In this document: positions 23,369 to 35,300 of the stretch, piece after piece
Layout: each line of letters opens with the position of its first letter
Numbering within the stretch: the stretch's first letter is position 1
DNA from: Phlebotomus papatasi
Taxonomy: Eukaryota > Arthropoda > Insecta > Diptera > Psychodidae
NCBI RefSeq assembly: GCF_024763615.1
Contig: NC_077224.1
Coordinates: 40,434,712-40,498,711 of the forward strand
Reading direction: 5' to 3'
Length of the DNA: 64,000 bases
Notes under the pieces: generated by a model
The model's database searches: none
What the model was told of the DNA's origin: nothing
Seen by the model: only the letters and a program-made list of their open reading frames with translations
Translations under genes and position numbers: made by a program

Positions 23369-23593
23369 CCCAGCGAGCACGAAATGCTAATCGATTTCAA
23401 TTTAACAGACACATATGTGTATTTTCAGCTGAACTCTGATAATCTCAAAAGAACTCACGATATAGTGCCATTTCCATATAATTGGTTAGCACTTTTTGTT
23501 CGAGACCTGCTGACCGGTCAGGATATTTTTGCTGATCGAGTCAGCAAAAATATGCTGAAAATGCTGTTTTTTCAGTTAACTGTGCTCGCTGGG
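23369..23593 (+). mobile_element. TIR element with GCTGACCGGTCAG palindrome
   Basis: The ends CCCAGCGAGCACGAAATGC and GTGCTCGCTGGG are inverted. Inside are ATTTTCAGCTGAA, GAGACCTGCTGACCGGTCAG and TTTTTGCTGATCGAGTCAGC followed by AAAAATATGCTG. The same set of phrases occurs at 39600-40215. Confidence 0.72.
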
Positions 23594-23644
23594 GATGGTA
23601 GAAAATACATCAAAATTTTAGTTAGAATATTCTCGGTTTTGGGG

Positions 23645-23845
23645 TCCGTGGTGCAATTGGTAAGAGCGTTCGCCTCTTGGGCGGTGTGACCCCTGACTCG
23701 ATTGTCACAGTTGTGAGTTCGAGTCCCGCCCGGTGCAAATGATTGAAGCGTCTGAATGGACATTTTTCACGAATCATTGTAATCTGAATAATGTACAAAA
23801 TGGCCATAAAAGCCCGGTACATCGAAATAAATAAATAATAATATT
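23645..23845 (+). mobile_element. tRNA-derived SINE (family B), copy 1
   Basis: The tRNA-like head is TCCGTGGTGCAATTGGTAAG with box B GAGTTCGAGTCCC at about 23716. The body carries GAAGCGTCTGAATGGACAT, and the tail has CCGGTACATCGAAATAAAT followed by (AAAT)n. It is not a functional tRNA gene: an extra 20 bases separate the anticodon-like arm from box B. Confidence 0.82.
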
Positions 23846-24278
23846 CTCAGTTTTGTTCAATACGATCTTTTTTTGATTTAAATACGGTCTTAAATCTATC
23901 GGAAAATACATCGCAGTTTGCACGAATGCCAACCATCGGAATGCCCTTCCATTCATGAGGAAGAACTGTCTTCAATTCATCGACACTTTGCTACTTTTAG
24001 ACCTATCCTTGACCAATGCTCCTTTTGGAGAAGTCAAACAATTTTGCATCTGGGGACCGTGGAGGTCATTAAGCTCTAAAAATGAACAACAAAAACGTTG
24101 TTTTTTTTAGCTAATCTTATTTGGCGCCTAGAAGACCGTGGTGCAATTGGTAAGAGCGTTCGGCTCTTGGGCGGTATGACCAATGAATCTACTGTCACAG
24201 TTATGAGTTCGAGTTCCGCCCGGTGCAAATAATTGAAGCGTCTGAATGGACATTTTTCGCGAAACATTGCAAACTGTT

Positions 24279-24501
24279 ATGCCCAACGTACAATAATTTT
24301 TCCTTAGTAAACATGTTTTTGACATTTAAATTAGAGCGAGTGAGATCTAGATCTTGGTTATATGGACCTGATTGAGTCTGACAGCCAAAACGTAAAACAG
24401 AGAGAGAGAGAGAGAGAGAGATCTAGATCTAGTCATCTAGTTCATTCTCATGGGAAATTTTTAAAACATGTTTACAAACAAAAGTTATTATGCGTTAGGC
24501 A
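24279..24501. mobile_element. TGCCCAACGCACAATAA MITE copy 1, in a SINE
   Basis: The ends TGCCCAACGTACAATAA and TTATTATGCGTTAGGCA are inverted and continue through AACATGTTTTTGACATTT / AAAACATGTTTACAAAC. A (GA)n run at about 24399-24421 and AGATCTAGATC phrases occupy the middle. It is related to 25164-25309 and 54243-54389. Confidence 0.82.
24399..24421. repeat. (AG)n microsatellite
   Basis: About eleven AG units, inside the MITE at 24279-24501. Confidence 0.8.
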
Positions 24502-25163
24502 TAATAATACATTTGTAAACTGAACAATGTGCAGAATGGCAGAAATAGCCCAGTACATCAAAATAAATATAAATAAATAATATTTGTCGCGAGATTTCTG
24601 TGAGGATGCCGAGTCTTGTTCAAACTTCCAGTTACTTCTTATTAACATTTTTATACGCCCACTGCTTTAATATTCCTTCTAGTAGGGGAATTCTGCAACG
24701 ATATGACAATGTCAAATAACAAATTTTCGTGATAAATTCGGAGACAGGATAACATTAAAGGCAAGTGAGCATCGAATGGCCATTAAATGGGACTCCTTAT
24801 GTCTAAAGCTCTATGTAACTCATATGGATCTGATTTTCAATTAATTTTTCTGAATTTTCCACGTAAAAGTTCTTAATTTTGTTACATGACATTGTCAGAC
24901 TGTTACAGAATTCCCCTACAGGACAATTTTCACATACGTGCATTAATTTTGATGCTACAGCCCAAAATCGCTCAAGATAGATAGGGAGAAGTGGGGCACC
25001 TTTGGAAGTAGGGCACTTTTGAAATTCGAATTTTTCACCTATTTTGAAATATAATTGAGTCCTATGCCCAACATAAGACTCATTTAGTTACTGTTAGATA
25101 TAGTTTAGTTAGTTATAATTTAGTTGCACAAACAGATTGAGAAGCTAAATTATATCACGATAA

Positions 25164-25309
25164 TGCCCAACGCACAATAACTTTTGTTTTGTAAACATGT
25201 TTTTGACATTTCAATGAGTGTGAATGAAACAAAGATCTAGTCATCTTCTTCTTTCTTATAGGGAATTTTGAAAACAGGTTTACAAACAAAAGTTATTGTG
25301 CGTTGGGCA
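25164..25309. mobile_element. TGCCCAACGCACAATAA MITE copy 2, nested
   Basis: The ends TGCCCAACGCACAATAAC and GTTATTGTGCGTTGGGCA are perfect inverted repeats. It lies within the left arm of the 3.3-kb element and is flanked by two copies of an AAATTATATCACGATAA-type palindromic repeat, so the whole 25120-25372 block can fold on itself. Confidence 0.82.
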
Positions 25310-26477
25310 TTATCGTGATATAATTTAGCTTCTCAATCTGTTTGTGCAACTAAATTATATCACGATAATGCCCTAGACACACTTACGACTAAAGTCCAGA
25401 GACGACTAAGCTAGTTCATAGCCAAGTCAGTTCCTGACACACTACAAATGAGGCTTAGTATTCACTGGTATCCATAAAACATAACTTTCCTGGGTTTTTA
25501 TGCTGATATTTCTACTGAAATGCACTAATACTCCTCTGAAAATGAAAATATTTGTAATATCATGTCTCAGTACACGTGCAATAACTATTGTTATTTACAA
25601 TTATTTGTGAGGTGGAAGCTAACTTGCGACTTAAGCCAATTTTGGCGATTTTAGTGAATAATTCTTGTTGTTATAGGGTGAAAGGAACGTCTGTTCGACA
25701 GGGAACCCCTATTGACACTCTCATCAAAACATTGAAATTTATTTAATATAAATTGTTTATATCTAGTGAAATTCATGTAATCTGACCTGCTTTCCTTTAA
25801 CCTACCCTTTTCTAGAACTGTTCTGCGAATTTAAGAAGGTTTTAAAAAGGTTTAAGCAATTTCAATTGTCGACGTGGAGAAATTTCAAGATTCTTATGAA
25901 AAAGTGTAAGAAAGAAGCTTTTACAACAATAATTTTTTTCTATTTTTTTTTTAATAAAATGAACGTATATCTGTTGCATAACAGTCCAAAAATAACTAAA
26001 TTTTAATTTAATACACAATTTGCATCAATTTATTTTAATTAAAATGAATTTAATTGCAGTGTCAATAAACCGAGACAAAATCGTCGATTTCAACGTCTAT
26101 TGACAGGTACAGATTGCCGACTTTTGTATCAGCTTGATAGATGAAGAAGAATAAGAAGAATGAATAAAAGTAAACAAAGTTGCTGCATTTTTGTGAAATA
26201 AATAGTGAAATTACTAACAAGTTAAGTGTTTGTGCGCAAAAAAGACTAAGAATGTTTGTTGGTGAGTTGCCACTGGTGATATTTTTATAGTAGAACTTCC
26301 TTCAGCTCTAGCACTGCAGAAATCTAATGCGTGACAAAAATTTCGACTGCACCAGAGATGCCCCAATGGAAAGATTATTGTCTATAAGCTGTTGAGAGAG
26401 AATTCTTAAGGAGAGTGTCAAGTTTTATAAATCTAAAAGCTGCCCATTGCATCCTGTAAGGAATACAATGTAAGATT

Positions 26478-26723
26478 ATGAGGATAGAGAAGTTTATCAT
26501 CACGAGAATGGCTGCTGTGAAGGGACATAAGATTTACAGAAATCTCTGTGAGGAAGAGTTTCTTACGGAAGGACGGGGCATTCTGGATGGACATTTAATA
26601 GATTCCCTGGTTGGCAGTCCCCCAGATGGAGTCATCCAGTGCAATAAGGAAGTTTTCAGCCAAAATCTCAATCAAAGGTGTAAAGAAAAAGTGTCCAATA
26701 GGTGTTCAAATTTCGTGTGTCAA
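26478..26723 (+). other. Unrecognised 82-codon frame inside the 3.3-kb element
   Basis: This frame, from an ATG at 26478, is one of the more balanced in composition in the region (GRGILDGHLIDSLVGSPPDG and CNKEVFSQNLNQRC). I do not recognise a family. It could be a relic of the element's own gene. There is no sign of selection that I can judge from one copy. Confidence 0.2.
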
Positions 26724-26729
26724 TAGATA

Positions 26730-27800
26730 CTCTGAAAAAAATAATTTGCAAAAGGATGCAAAAGGAGAACACCCACTCCATGTAATTAACCAAAAAGGGT
26801 AGTAACCCTGGCTCCAATCGACTTTTTTGCAAAAATCGATTAATTTCAATCGATTTTTTGGTCAATTCGAATTCAATCAACTTTGTTTTGCAAAAAGATG
26901 CAAAAGGATGCAAAAGTTTGCCATTTTGCACACGAAAAAATAAGTAATTTCCAATGGCTTCCAGTTCCAGTGTCGCTCAGGATTGTCAAATGGCAGACAA
27001 AATATTCACAGTGCAGGTCATTCGCAAAGTGGTGATAGTTTTCGCGTGTTTTCTCAATAACTATAATAGTGGAAAATGGGAAGAAAAGCTCCTACGGTAG
27101 AGAATTGTGTTATGATTCACAAAAACACGGTGCCGACAGAAATAAGGTGAAAATTGAGCAGTGTTTTGTAGGAAAATTGACAAACATTTTTTGGGAAAAA
27201 GAAATTTTGTGGTCCAGAAGTTTGCTCAGGTCTTTGGAGTGTTTTGTGACAAATATTTTCTGACGAAAAGACTTAAATAGTGAGATTTTTGAAAGATTTG
27301 TTCGCGAGGTTGCATCCCAATGCAAAAATTTTTGACATGTTGGATGGTTCATTCAGTAATAGTCCGACGACAAAAATTCTTGCAAATGTCAGTGTTTAAA
27401 TGCAGAAAAATGGGCAAAATTTGCTAAGAAATTAGGTAAATAATAGATAAAGTGAAAAGTTTTTGAAAAAAAGTGTCTACGGTGGTAGTGGAGTAAAAAT
27501 TGAAAAGTGCAATTAACATTTTCATTGAGAGTATGTGTACGTCGATTTTGTGTTAATGCGGCAGACAAGAATGCCAAATCATATTTATGGTGTTTCACCA
27601 CAGATGGCGCTACTATAGTGCTCATTCGGAGGTAAAAATTTGCAAAAATTTGCAAAGGGAGGCAATAATTGGCAAATATTTGCCAAATTGCAAATTTTTG
27701 CACCCAATTGCAAATTTTTCGTTTAATTCGAAATTCATCTCCAAAATTAATCGATTTTTGCACCCTTTTACACCCTTTTGCAAATTATTTCTTTCAGAGA
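26730..27800. mobile_element. Nested 1.07-kb TIR element, TTTGCAAAAGG ends
   Basis: CTCTGAAAAAAATAATTTGC at the left and its near complement (TTATTTCTTTCAGAGA) at the right open arms that continue through AAAAGGATGCAAAAGG / CCCTTTTACACCC. GTGTCAATAGATA occurs on both outer sides (26716-26728 and 27806-27818), like a long duplication or a repeat of the host element. The interior has repeated TTTGCAAAA phrases (26820-26930, 27640-27790). Confidence 0.65.
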
Positions 27801-28298
27801 CCGAAAGTGTCAATAGATATGGCATTTAGTCATGATCTTAAAAAATACAGTTTTTTTTTAGTTTTTCAAACATTCTGAGAAAAGTGAATGATACTGAACG
27901 GTAGTCAAATTAATAAGTTGATATAAGTTAATATTTAAACACAAAAAAAATTAATACAATAGAAGATATCAGTCAGGAAAGTTACGAAAGTTCTTAAAGT
28001 GTCAATAGACGTTCCTTTGACCCTACGTGAATTGTGAAGTAAATTTAAAAGTAGTTTCATTTTCAAAGGATTACTAGTGCATTTCAGTAGAAATATCTGC
28101 ATAAAACACGCGAAAGTTATGTTTTGTGAGTGCCAAAAAATGTTAAGCCTCGTTTGTAGTGTGTCAGGAACTGACTTGGCTATGAACGAGCTTAGTCGTC
28201 TCTGGAGTTTAGTCGTAAGTGTGTCCAGGACATAAGGCTCAATTTTATTTCAAAATTGGTGAAAAATTACAATTTCAAAGGTGCCCCATTTCCCCCTA

Positions 28299-30386
28299 AT
28301 TCAATTTTTTTCTATTTTTTGTTGGTCTGTACAAATGAAAAATCTGTTATGTAAAACTTTTGATTGCCGTATTATAATTTAGAAACTTTTTTGGGTTATT
28401 TGGTATATAGAACCTGAGATAGCGTTTTACACAGTTTTGCTCCGGGGTACGTTGATTATTAACTCTAAAACGTTAATTGGTTAAAAGAGGTTAAAAGAGA
28501 GGTAAACTTAAGCTATTTTTTTGTTTTTGGCAGTGAGCGATCTGTGACTGACAGATTGACTAATCGGCGCCGATTAGTCGCTCTAAATGGCTGATCAGTA
28601 ACAATCTGTCTCAGCTAAGTAAACCAGTAAAGTAAATCATGAGTGGTAGACCTGTTCAAACCCTCATCTACAATTAAATTATATTCAAAAGTAAATTAAA
28701 AGTATATGGAAAGGATTGTTAGGTACCATCCACAAGCAATGAAGAAGCTTTCTCAAGAAAAATGAAGTTCCTAAATTTTAGAGGTTATGTACGATTATTT
28801 TGGCGGGTAAAACATAACCAATGAGGATTTTTGAACTAATTTACTTGTGTTCCTTATGTTACTTTGCTATTTTTGCAAAACAGCCGCTTATCTGTTTCTC
28901 TTTATAACTTACCTTCACAGATATTAAGCCCCTGGTCTTAAAGAGCGTATGAAAGAAGGGTCAAATTCAATAAATCATCACAGTGTGATTCATTTGAGGA
29001 TTGCTTCATTAGACTTTAATTGAAAAGCACGATGATTAATGAGCCTAATTTATTCACGTTCAACAAAGGTGTGACAAAATTTTATTTCTTTTTTTTTCAG
29101 CAAGAAGGGTTAATTTTGTCCCTTTTCCTCCGACCCCAAAACTCCCAACGCAATTTACCCCCTGGCCACTAGCCAAATACTCGTGTTTCAGCGAAAAGTT
29201 TCAACTGATGAAAACAAATAATAAAAAAAAGACACCCTCTCGAGACTTTAAAAAAGAAAACATTGTCATTGAGTTCCTGTAGCCCTTTTCTTTCAAGTAA
29301 ATCTCCATCAGATATTGAAGATTTAATTTAGCATGGAATTTCATTAGTAAGCATTATGTAAAGATGAAATATAAGTGAATCAGTGAATACCGTCAAAGTA
29401 TAGTAAGATATTGAATTAAAGAAAAAAAAAGAAGCATATTTATTGGTAATGGAATTTTCATTGAATTATTATCATGAGGAAAAGGAGATAGGCAGAGAGC
29501 ACGAAACTATTGAGGGATGTAAAGAATTTAAAATTGAAAAAAAAAGTAGATTTAATAATTTATGGACTGAAAATCAAGAAATAAATTAATTGTATATTTA
29601 AATTTAATCATTTTTTTCGCCATGTGAATCACGTTGAACAATTCCTCTCCCAATGCAGAAAAATCACATGACTAAAAATTAGCGAATAGGACGTAAAAGG
29701 AATTAAGAAGAAACTGTCTCTTTGTCTTATTTGGCTTAGAGGTTAGATTGAAGAGTGAGGTTATGTTTGACATAACCTCAAAAAAGGGAAGAAAATCGGA
29801 TTGCAATATTTATGAATATTCTCGTCTAAACGCATTTTTTCGCTAATTTCTGAGAGCCAAATTAAACTATCTTGTCTTTTTATCATTATTATTATTATTT
29901 TTTTAATTTTGGTCATCAAGTTTTCTTTATAGTTTGGGAATTTTGAAATATGTCATGAACCTTTCAAATCTGTCTTATTGATAATTTCACGGCAAAGGCA
30001 TTTTAAATAAATTTATCAAACGCTATTTTATTGTATTCTTTTTCATATAAAAAAAGTATCCTACATTCAATTATCACATAACCTCAAAAAATTCTTTTAT
30101 GACAATTTCTAAATGTGAGAATTTTCTCCACAATAAATCGTTATTCACTTCATTTATACTAACTTATAAAGCAGAAAATTCAATTAAATAATTGGAATCT
30201 TTGTCAATTATTGATGTTTTCTTCAGGAATTGCATCAAATTCTAACCTCAAAAATATAACCAAAAAGGAATTTTCGAATTTTTCCAAGAAGTTATCTTTG
30301 AGTTTACGAATTTCAGACAGTTTGTGGTTGAATTTCTTTCTTTTCTGACGTCAAATTGTCGAATGCAACTACATAAAATTTTATTA
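28299..30386. other. Non-coding intergenic, dispersed GAGGTTATGT motif
   Basis: No element boundary or exon was found. GAGGTTATGT appears at 28790 and as an inverted pair at 29758-29783. Low-complexity T and A tracts are common. Confidence 0.4.
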
Positions 30387-30606
30387 CAGTAGACTCTCTC
30401 TCAATTGGGCATTTGGGGCAAAATGTCATCTGGTTTATCGATTGATTTGGGCATCAAAGCCTTTGTAAATTCCACAAAAAGCGCTCAATTATAAAGGATC
30501 ACGATAAAATAGGAAGAACTACAGCGAATTTGAGCAAATTTGCTTCATAAATTAAACGTGAAAATTGTCTACAAAATTTGTTGCCCGATTGAGCGAGAGT
30601 CTATTG
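30387..30606 (+). mobile_element. CAGTAGACTCT MITE copy 2 (220 bp)
   Basis: The ends CAGTAGACTCTCTCTCAATT and GAGCGAGAGTCTATTG are inverted, with TA at 30385-30386 and 30607-30608. It is close to identical in most of the interior to 12229-12459, with an extra CCTTTGTA segment. Confidence 0.88.
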
Positions 30607-30628
30607 TAATATATTTTTTGCATTATAA

Positions 30629-30835
30629 GAAGAAGTGGGGCACTTTTGAATTGGGGTACCTTTGAAATTGGGCTTTTTTCTCCTATTTTCTAAAACAATT
30701 TGATGTTTATAATTTAGCTTCACAATTGGTTTTCCGAGCTAAATTACATCGTACTATAATCGAATTTAATTTAAAATTAGGAGAAAAAAAGCCTATTCAA
30801 AGTTACTCTAATTCAAATGTGCCCCGCATTCCCCC
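30629..30835. mobile_element. GGGGCACTTTTGAA TIR element (about 207 bp)
   Basis: Left AGAAGTGGGGCACTTTTGAA and right TTCAAATGTGCCCCGCATTCC are inverted. TTTCTCCTATTTT and its complement lie further in, and a GCTAAATTAC-type inverted core is at the centre. The right end is followed by TA. It resembles the ends of the 3.3-kb element and of 56244-56677. Confidence 0.75.
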
Positions 30836-30837
30836 TA

Positions 30838-32213
30838 AAGCTAATTTCGCTTTTCTGCTGAGAAATGAAAGATAACTCTCGGATTAAGTGAAAATGGGCC
30901 TTTGGAAGAGATAGTTTGTACTGTTCATGACTGAATTTTCAATTACAGCCAATATTCAATTTCATCTGGTTACGTTCTTGAATTTAACCTGAATTTTTGA
31001 GGTTAGAATTTTAGATTTGAATATTCAAAATATATCCAGAATTGTTTTTTATGTACAGAATTTGCTGGATTGCTATAAAATCCAGATTTCAAATTGAAAT
31101 TTCTGATTGTCTGCAACCCAAAATGCTTCTCGATTTTTTGAGGTTAGATCCAACATAACCTCACATTTATAAATAACCTCTCAGTCAAATAAAAGAATGA
31201 GACCCAATCACACCATGACACCCCAATTAAGAAGAAAAAGAATGAATTTACATGTAAATAATTAAGATATTTGAATACTACTGTAGAGCCCTAAGGACTA
31301 AATATAATAATGAAAAGAAAAAAAAACATGATAAAGAAATAAATATGGTTTGTTCTACATGCTGATTATGGACCAAGAGATGAATAAAAAAAGAGATGAA
31401 GAAAAATTAATTTGAGATGAAACCTTATAGAGAAAAAAATCCAAATGAAATGGGTAAAAAAAATAGAATTATTGAAAGGATAAATGGAGAAAAAGAAACT
31501 GATGGAAAAAATGAAAAATTCTCACACTGTTAGCGTTGAATTGTACAACACGGATATAAAAAATAAAAGTAAATATAGCTTCAAAATGGCGTTTTATTTT
31601 CTAATTTATCAACGACAATTTTTCATCTTTTTTTCTTCTTCTCACTATCTACAAAAAAATTATACAAATTGTTCCGCAACTTTTGTGCATTCTTCATGTT
31701 ACAATTATTTTTACCTTAGATTCTCAATTTAATAAATTTGATTTTCATTTTTCTTTTAATAATAAATAAATTTGTATATGACTTTTTGTTTGTGTAATCA
31801 AGAAATAACTAAATTTACTGTAATTATAACCATAAATTATCTAAAAAAAATTAACCTCAATCTTCTATTTTCTTTTTCCATTTTTGTAAAGATGGTTAAA
31901 AATGTCACAATTAATTTAACTTCACTATTTCAAAAGTTGTTCCACAGATATTGCTTGTAAAGGAATATTTTGCTCCTTCTTTTACTTTTTCTTTTTTTTT
32001 TTTAATTTCTTTTTCATTTTTCAATCGACACTTTATGCCTCAAATCAAAGTGCAAAAGGTGTGATTTGAAAGAAAAAAGGAGGAAAGTGGAAAAAACCAA
32101 ATTATTTTCCAAAATAAATTCTTAAGAATACCTTTCACTTTTTCTCACAAATCTCCATTCGACGATGTGTCCCATGGATGGAAAGCTCCCGAGTACAAAA
32201 GATCCCCATCCCA
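30838..32213 (-). other. Downstream region and probable 3' UTR of cytohesin
   Basis: The first AATAAA on the - strand after the cytohesin stop is at 31598-31593, which would give a 3' UTR of about 620 nt; an ATTAAA variant occurs nearer. The region is A/T-rich and free of recognised transposons from about 31200, as expected for an untranslated region. A GAGGTTA/ACATAACCTC pair lies at 31138-31165. Confidence 0.35.
31593..31598 (-). terminator. Candidate poly(A) signal of cytohesin
   Basis: AATAAA on the - strand, 616 nt past the stop codon. No further support. Confidence 0.3.
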
Positions 32214-32366
32214 TTAGCTTTTGGTCAGTGCTTTCTTTTTGCGCTGAACGAGAATATCGTAGAAGGGGCTGTGACTGATGGACTGTGTGAGACATTTGAT
32301 CCACTCTTGTTTGTCCTCCTCCGTGGCCGCTGACATCCGATAGACCGTGTGCTTTCCCTCAACAAC
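32214..32366 (-). CDS. step: Cytohesin last coding exon (PH end, polybasic tail)
   Basis: The acceptor TTTTCAG precedes GTTGTTGAGGG. Fifty codons read VVEGKHTVYRMSAATEE, then DKQEWIKCLTQSISHSPFYD and ILVQRKKKALTKS, then TAA at 32216-32214. This is the end of the PH domain (last strand and the C-terminal helix with its conserved Trp) and the basic tail that helps membrane binding. The phase (0) fits the end of the previous exon, 18.3 kb upstream. Confidence 0.95.
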   Translation of the reverse strand, partial: VVEGKHTVYRMSAATEEDKQEWIKCLTQSISHSPFYDILVQRKKKALTKS

Positions 32367-35300
32367 CTGAAAAGACAAAGGAGACAACATGAAATATAGG
32401 CAGAAATAAAACCAATCATTGATATTAAATTACACCGTATTCCATGTAAAAAAGTGCCAAGTGTAATTAATTTAAAATTTCCGTGGTTTTTTTGAATCTT
32501 ATTTACCAAATTAAATTTTGTGAAATTCTGCAGCCTTCATCTAATAATCCCTAAAAATCAAATTATTTCGACATAACCTCAAAAAATTTTCATTCTTTAA
32601 CCAAGAGGTTAGTTTCAAATTTTCAATAGCGTCCATATAACCTCAAAAATTTTGAAAAATCGAATAAATATTCTGTTTGAAATTTTTATCAGCAATTCTG
32701 GATATTGAAAAGAAAAGTCTTGACTGAAAAAGTGTCTGGAATTAAGGTTTGATAAGTTTTTAAATTTGTATTAATTAAAAACTTATCAAACCTTAATACC
32801 AGACACTTTTTCAGTCAAGACGTTTCTTTACAAGATCCAGAATTGCTGATAAAAATTTCAAACAGAATATTCCTTCGATTTCCCAAAACTTTTGAGGTTA
32901 TAAACGCTATTGAAAATTTGAAACTAACCTCTTGGTCAAAGATTTTTCAGATGAAACATTAAGTCATTGCTTTGTACATTCTCGGCTATTCAACATAGTT
33001 ATAATGATAAATTAACATCATGTTTTTCCTTTGAATAGAGCCACATCGGATTTCTTTTTCTTCAATTAAAAATTTTTAGGTTATGACAAACATAACCTCA
33101 CATTGAAAAATTATCTTAAATAAGAGAAGTAATTGGAAATAATTTCTTTCCGTAAATTATGGCTCAGAGGTAAGTTTTATATATTTTCTATTATAATTTA
33201 TATTTGAGCACTTTACATAAGTACTAAACTTCTGTTGTGACGGCCACTGGTTGCATTTATAACAGCCTCAAATGGAAATAAAAACCGTTAAAAATCTCGC
33301 ATTATAGGGCTCATATCGATGGCTTAGAATAAGGCTTCAACAACTTGGAAATAGTCAATTTCGCAGGAGAACAATTTTAAACTGAAATTTTATGTACTGA
33401 GAGAATAAGACAATAATAAACTTCCAGGTACAATATTCGCATGGAAGGTTGAGTCTCCAGGAATACCTAAAAAAACAAGTTTTGTAAAAATTAGAGTTGT
33501 TCGAGTCTTATTTTGAGCCGTCAATATGTTTGCAAAAGTATTCAACAAAAGTCGTTAAAGCAAATTAATTACATAGTGAAAAAGAAATTGTAGTAATAGT
33601 TCAATTCAATTTTTTTTATGTTAAAATTTTTGAATTTAAAGTTCCTAAAAAAAATTGACTTGGATAATGTTAATATTATTTAATTTTGAATCCAATCTTT
33701 TGCATTTATTTTTGAATTTATCATATTATTTTTAGTATTTTTTCTTGAACTAAAAATGCTCTCTACACAAAAAAATTTCATAAAATTCTTTGTAAATATT
33801 TGTGTCTACTACTAAAAACTTACGAAATGCTCCTAACTCGTTAAATCCATTTAAAACTTCGCAAGAGTTTGTACCTTTTTCACGAACATTGCTCGAAACA
33901 TGATCACTTTACGAGCATTTTATCAGCGTTTTGTTCTTTTAGTAACATTTTTTTCGTAAATGTTCATAAAATTTAGTCATTTTTTCGTAAAATTTCGCCA
34001 TACAAACAAAAAGGTACAAACAAATGCTTGTAAAAGAACAAAAACAAGCTCGTCAACTGAGCATTCTACAAACAATTTTTGTGAAGAAATACGAACTTTT
34101 TAATAAGTTTATACGATTTTCGAGCATTTCGTAAGTTCCCATTAGGAATTCGCAAACACTTACTAGGGTAAATTAAGCTAATTCAAAACCTGCTTCAAAT
34201 GGAAATTTTTTGCTACTCCAAATGGAAACGTCACTGTTTTCATGACAAATACAGTACTAAATTATTATATAATATTTATATATTTTCTATAGCAGTTTCA
34301 TTATTTAGTTCATTTTCCTCCAAATAAAGCGAAAATCAATTCATATTCACAAAGTTTAATTTGTTAATTTCTCAGAAAAATTAAAAGTGTACCTTTTCAC
34401 CATTGAATTTTTCATAGATCGACCATGTTTTCCAATGAAAAACGCAATAAAGTGACTGTTTTTTATTCGTTTTGTTTAACATTTATGTCATATTTCTGGC
34501 TAATTTTAGTTAAATTAAGTGCAAATCTTTATAGTTAACGGTACGTGATGTTTTCAAATGAAATAATTATCTATTTCGTGAAGATAAAGGGTTTTTCAGA
34601 AGTGTCTGCGAATGCTTCAATAGGAAACCCCGGAAATATGATTTTTTTGAAGAGATTTTCTTATTGTTTTAGATGGGAAAGGAGAAAAGACCAGGAATAA
34701 GAACAAATCCTGCACACAAGAGCAACTTAATAAAGTTTTGGAAACCTTTCGTGGCGGTTTCACTTACATTGTTTGTCTCCAATTAGAAACTTTCACTTGT
34801 CTCCATTTGGATTAATTTGTTTCCAATAGAAGCATTTTACACTCGCATATTTTTCTTGTATTTAAGAAGTTTTCAAATTATATAAAACACTAAACACTGG
34901 CATTCTAGAAGAGTCAAGGAGAAAATTTATGTAACTCTCTTCAGAAAAAATATGAACTTAATGCGTTGAATCTTCTGTCAAAGTTAAAGCGTCCGGAAAT
35001 GGTTTTGAATTAGGACATTTACCCTAACAATTTTTCAAATACTTTTCACTCTGTATAATGCGATACTCGTATCCATGTGAATATTATTGATATTTTATAA
35101 GAATTTTGGTTAATTAAAAGCATCTCGACTGAAGTATACGTCTTAAATGAAATTCAACAATTTTTGTTCGTGGATTCAACAAATTTGGATGACACAAAAT
35201 TTTACACTATATTAATGTGTATAATACACTATAACTAAACGACAATAGGAGTAATTAAAACCACAAGTACGATTTCACGCCATTATAGTGTTATAAATTA

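Larger units (their letters stand above)
24134..24590 (+). mobile_element. tRNA-derived SINE (family B), interrupted copy 2
   Basis: The head GACCGTGGTGCAATTGGTAA, box B GAGTTCGAGTTCC and body TGAAGCGTCTGAATGGACAT match copy 1. The body is then broken at about 24278 by a fold-back MITE (24279-24501) and resumes at TGTAAACTGAACAATGTGCA, ending with CAGTACATCAAAATAAAT. Confidence 0.82.
24984..28296. mobile_element. 3.3-kb DNA transposon with long TIRs
   Basis: The left end GGGAGAAGTGGGGCACCTTT and the right end AAAGGTGCCCCATTTCCCCC are inverted, with TA at 24982-24983 and 28297-28298. Homology between the arms continues for about 270 bp: GACACACTTACGACTAAA, AGTCAGTTCCTGACACAC, GATATTTCTACTGAAATGCA appear in the left arm (25376-25530) and inverted in the right arm (28070-28230). 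The left arm is enlarged by an inserted MITE (25164-25309). The middle, 25650-28000, has short frames only, none recognised, and contains another inverted-repeat unit at 26730-27800. The phrase GTGTCAATAGA recurs (26056, 26716, 27806, 27999). It may be a decayed parent of the GGGGCAC-type MITEs. Confidence 0.78.

Noticed and set aside
23645..23740. tRNA gene
   Set aside because: Boxes A and B are present, but the arms do not close, about 20 extra bases lie before box B, and a SINE body and tail follow in two copies.
27389..27829. Overlapping 80-124 codon frames on both strands
   Set aside because: They arise from TTTGCAAA-rich inverted ends of the nested element; the proteins are repetitive (LANF, CKFLQ) and have no family.
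32225..32509. 94-codon - strand frame over the last cytohesin exon
   Set aside because: Wrong frame; the correct frame is fixed by the cytohesin tail and the splice phase.
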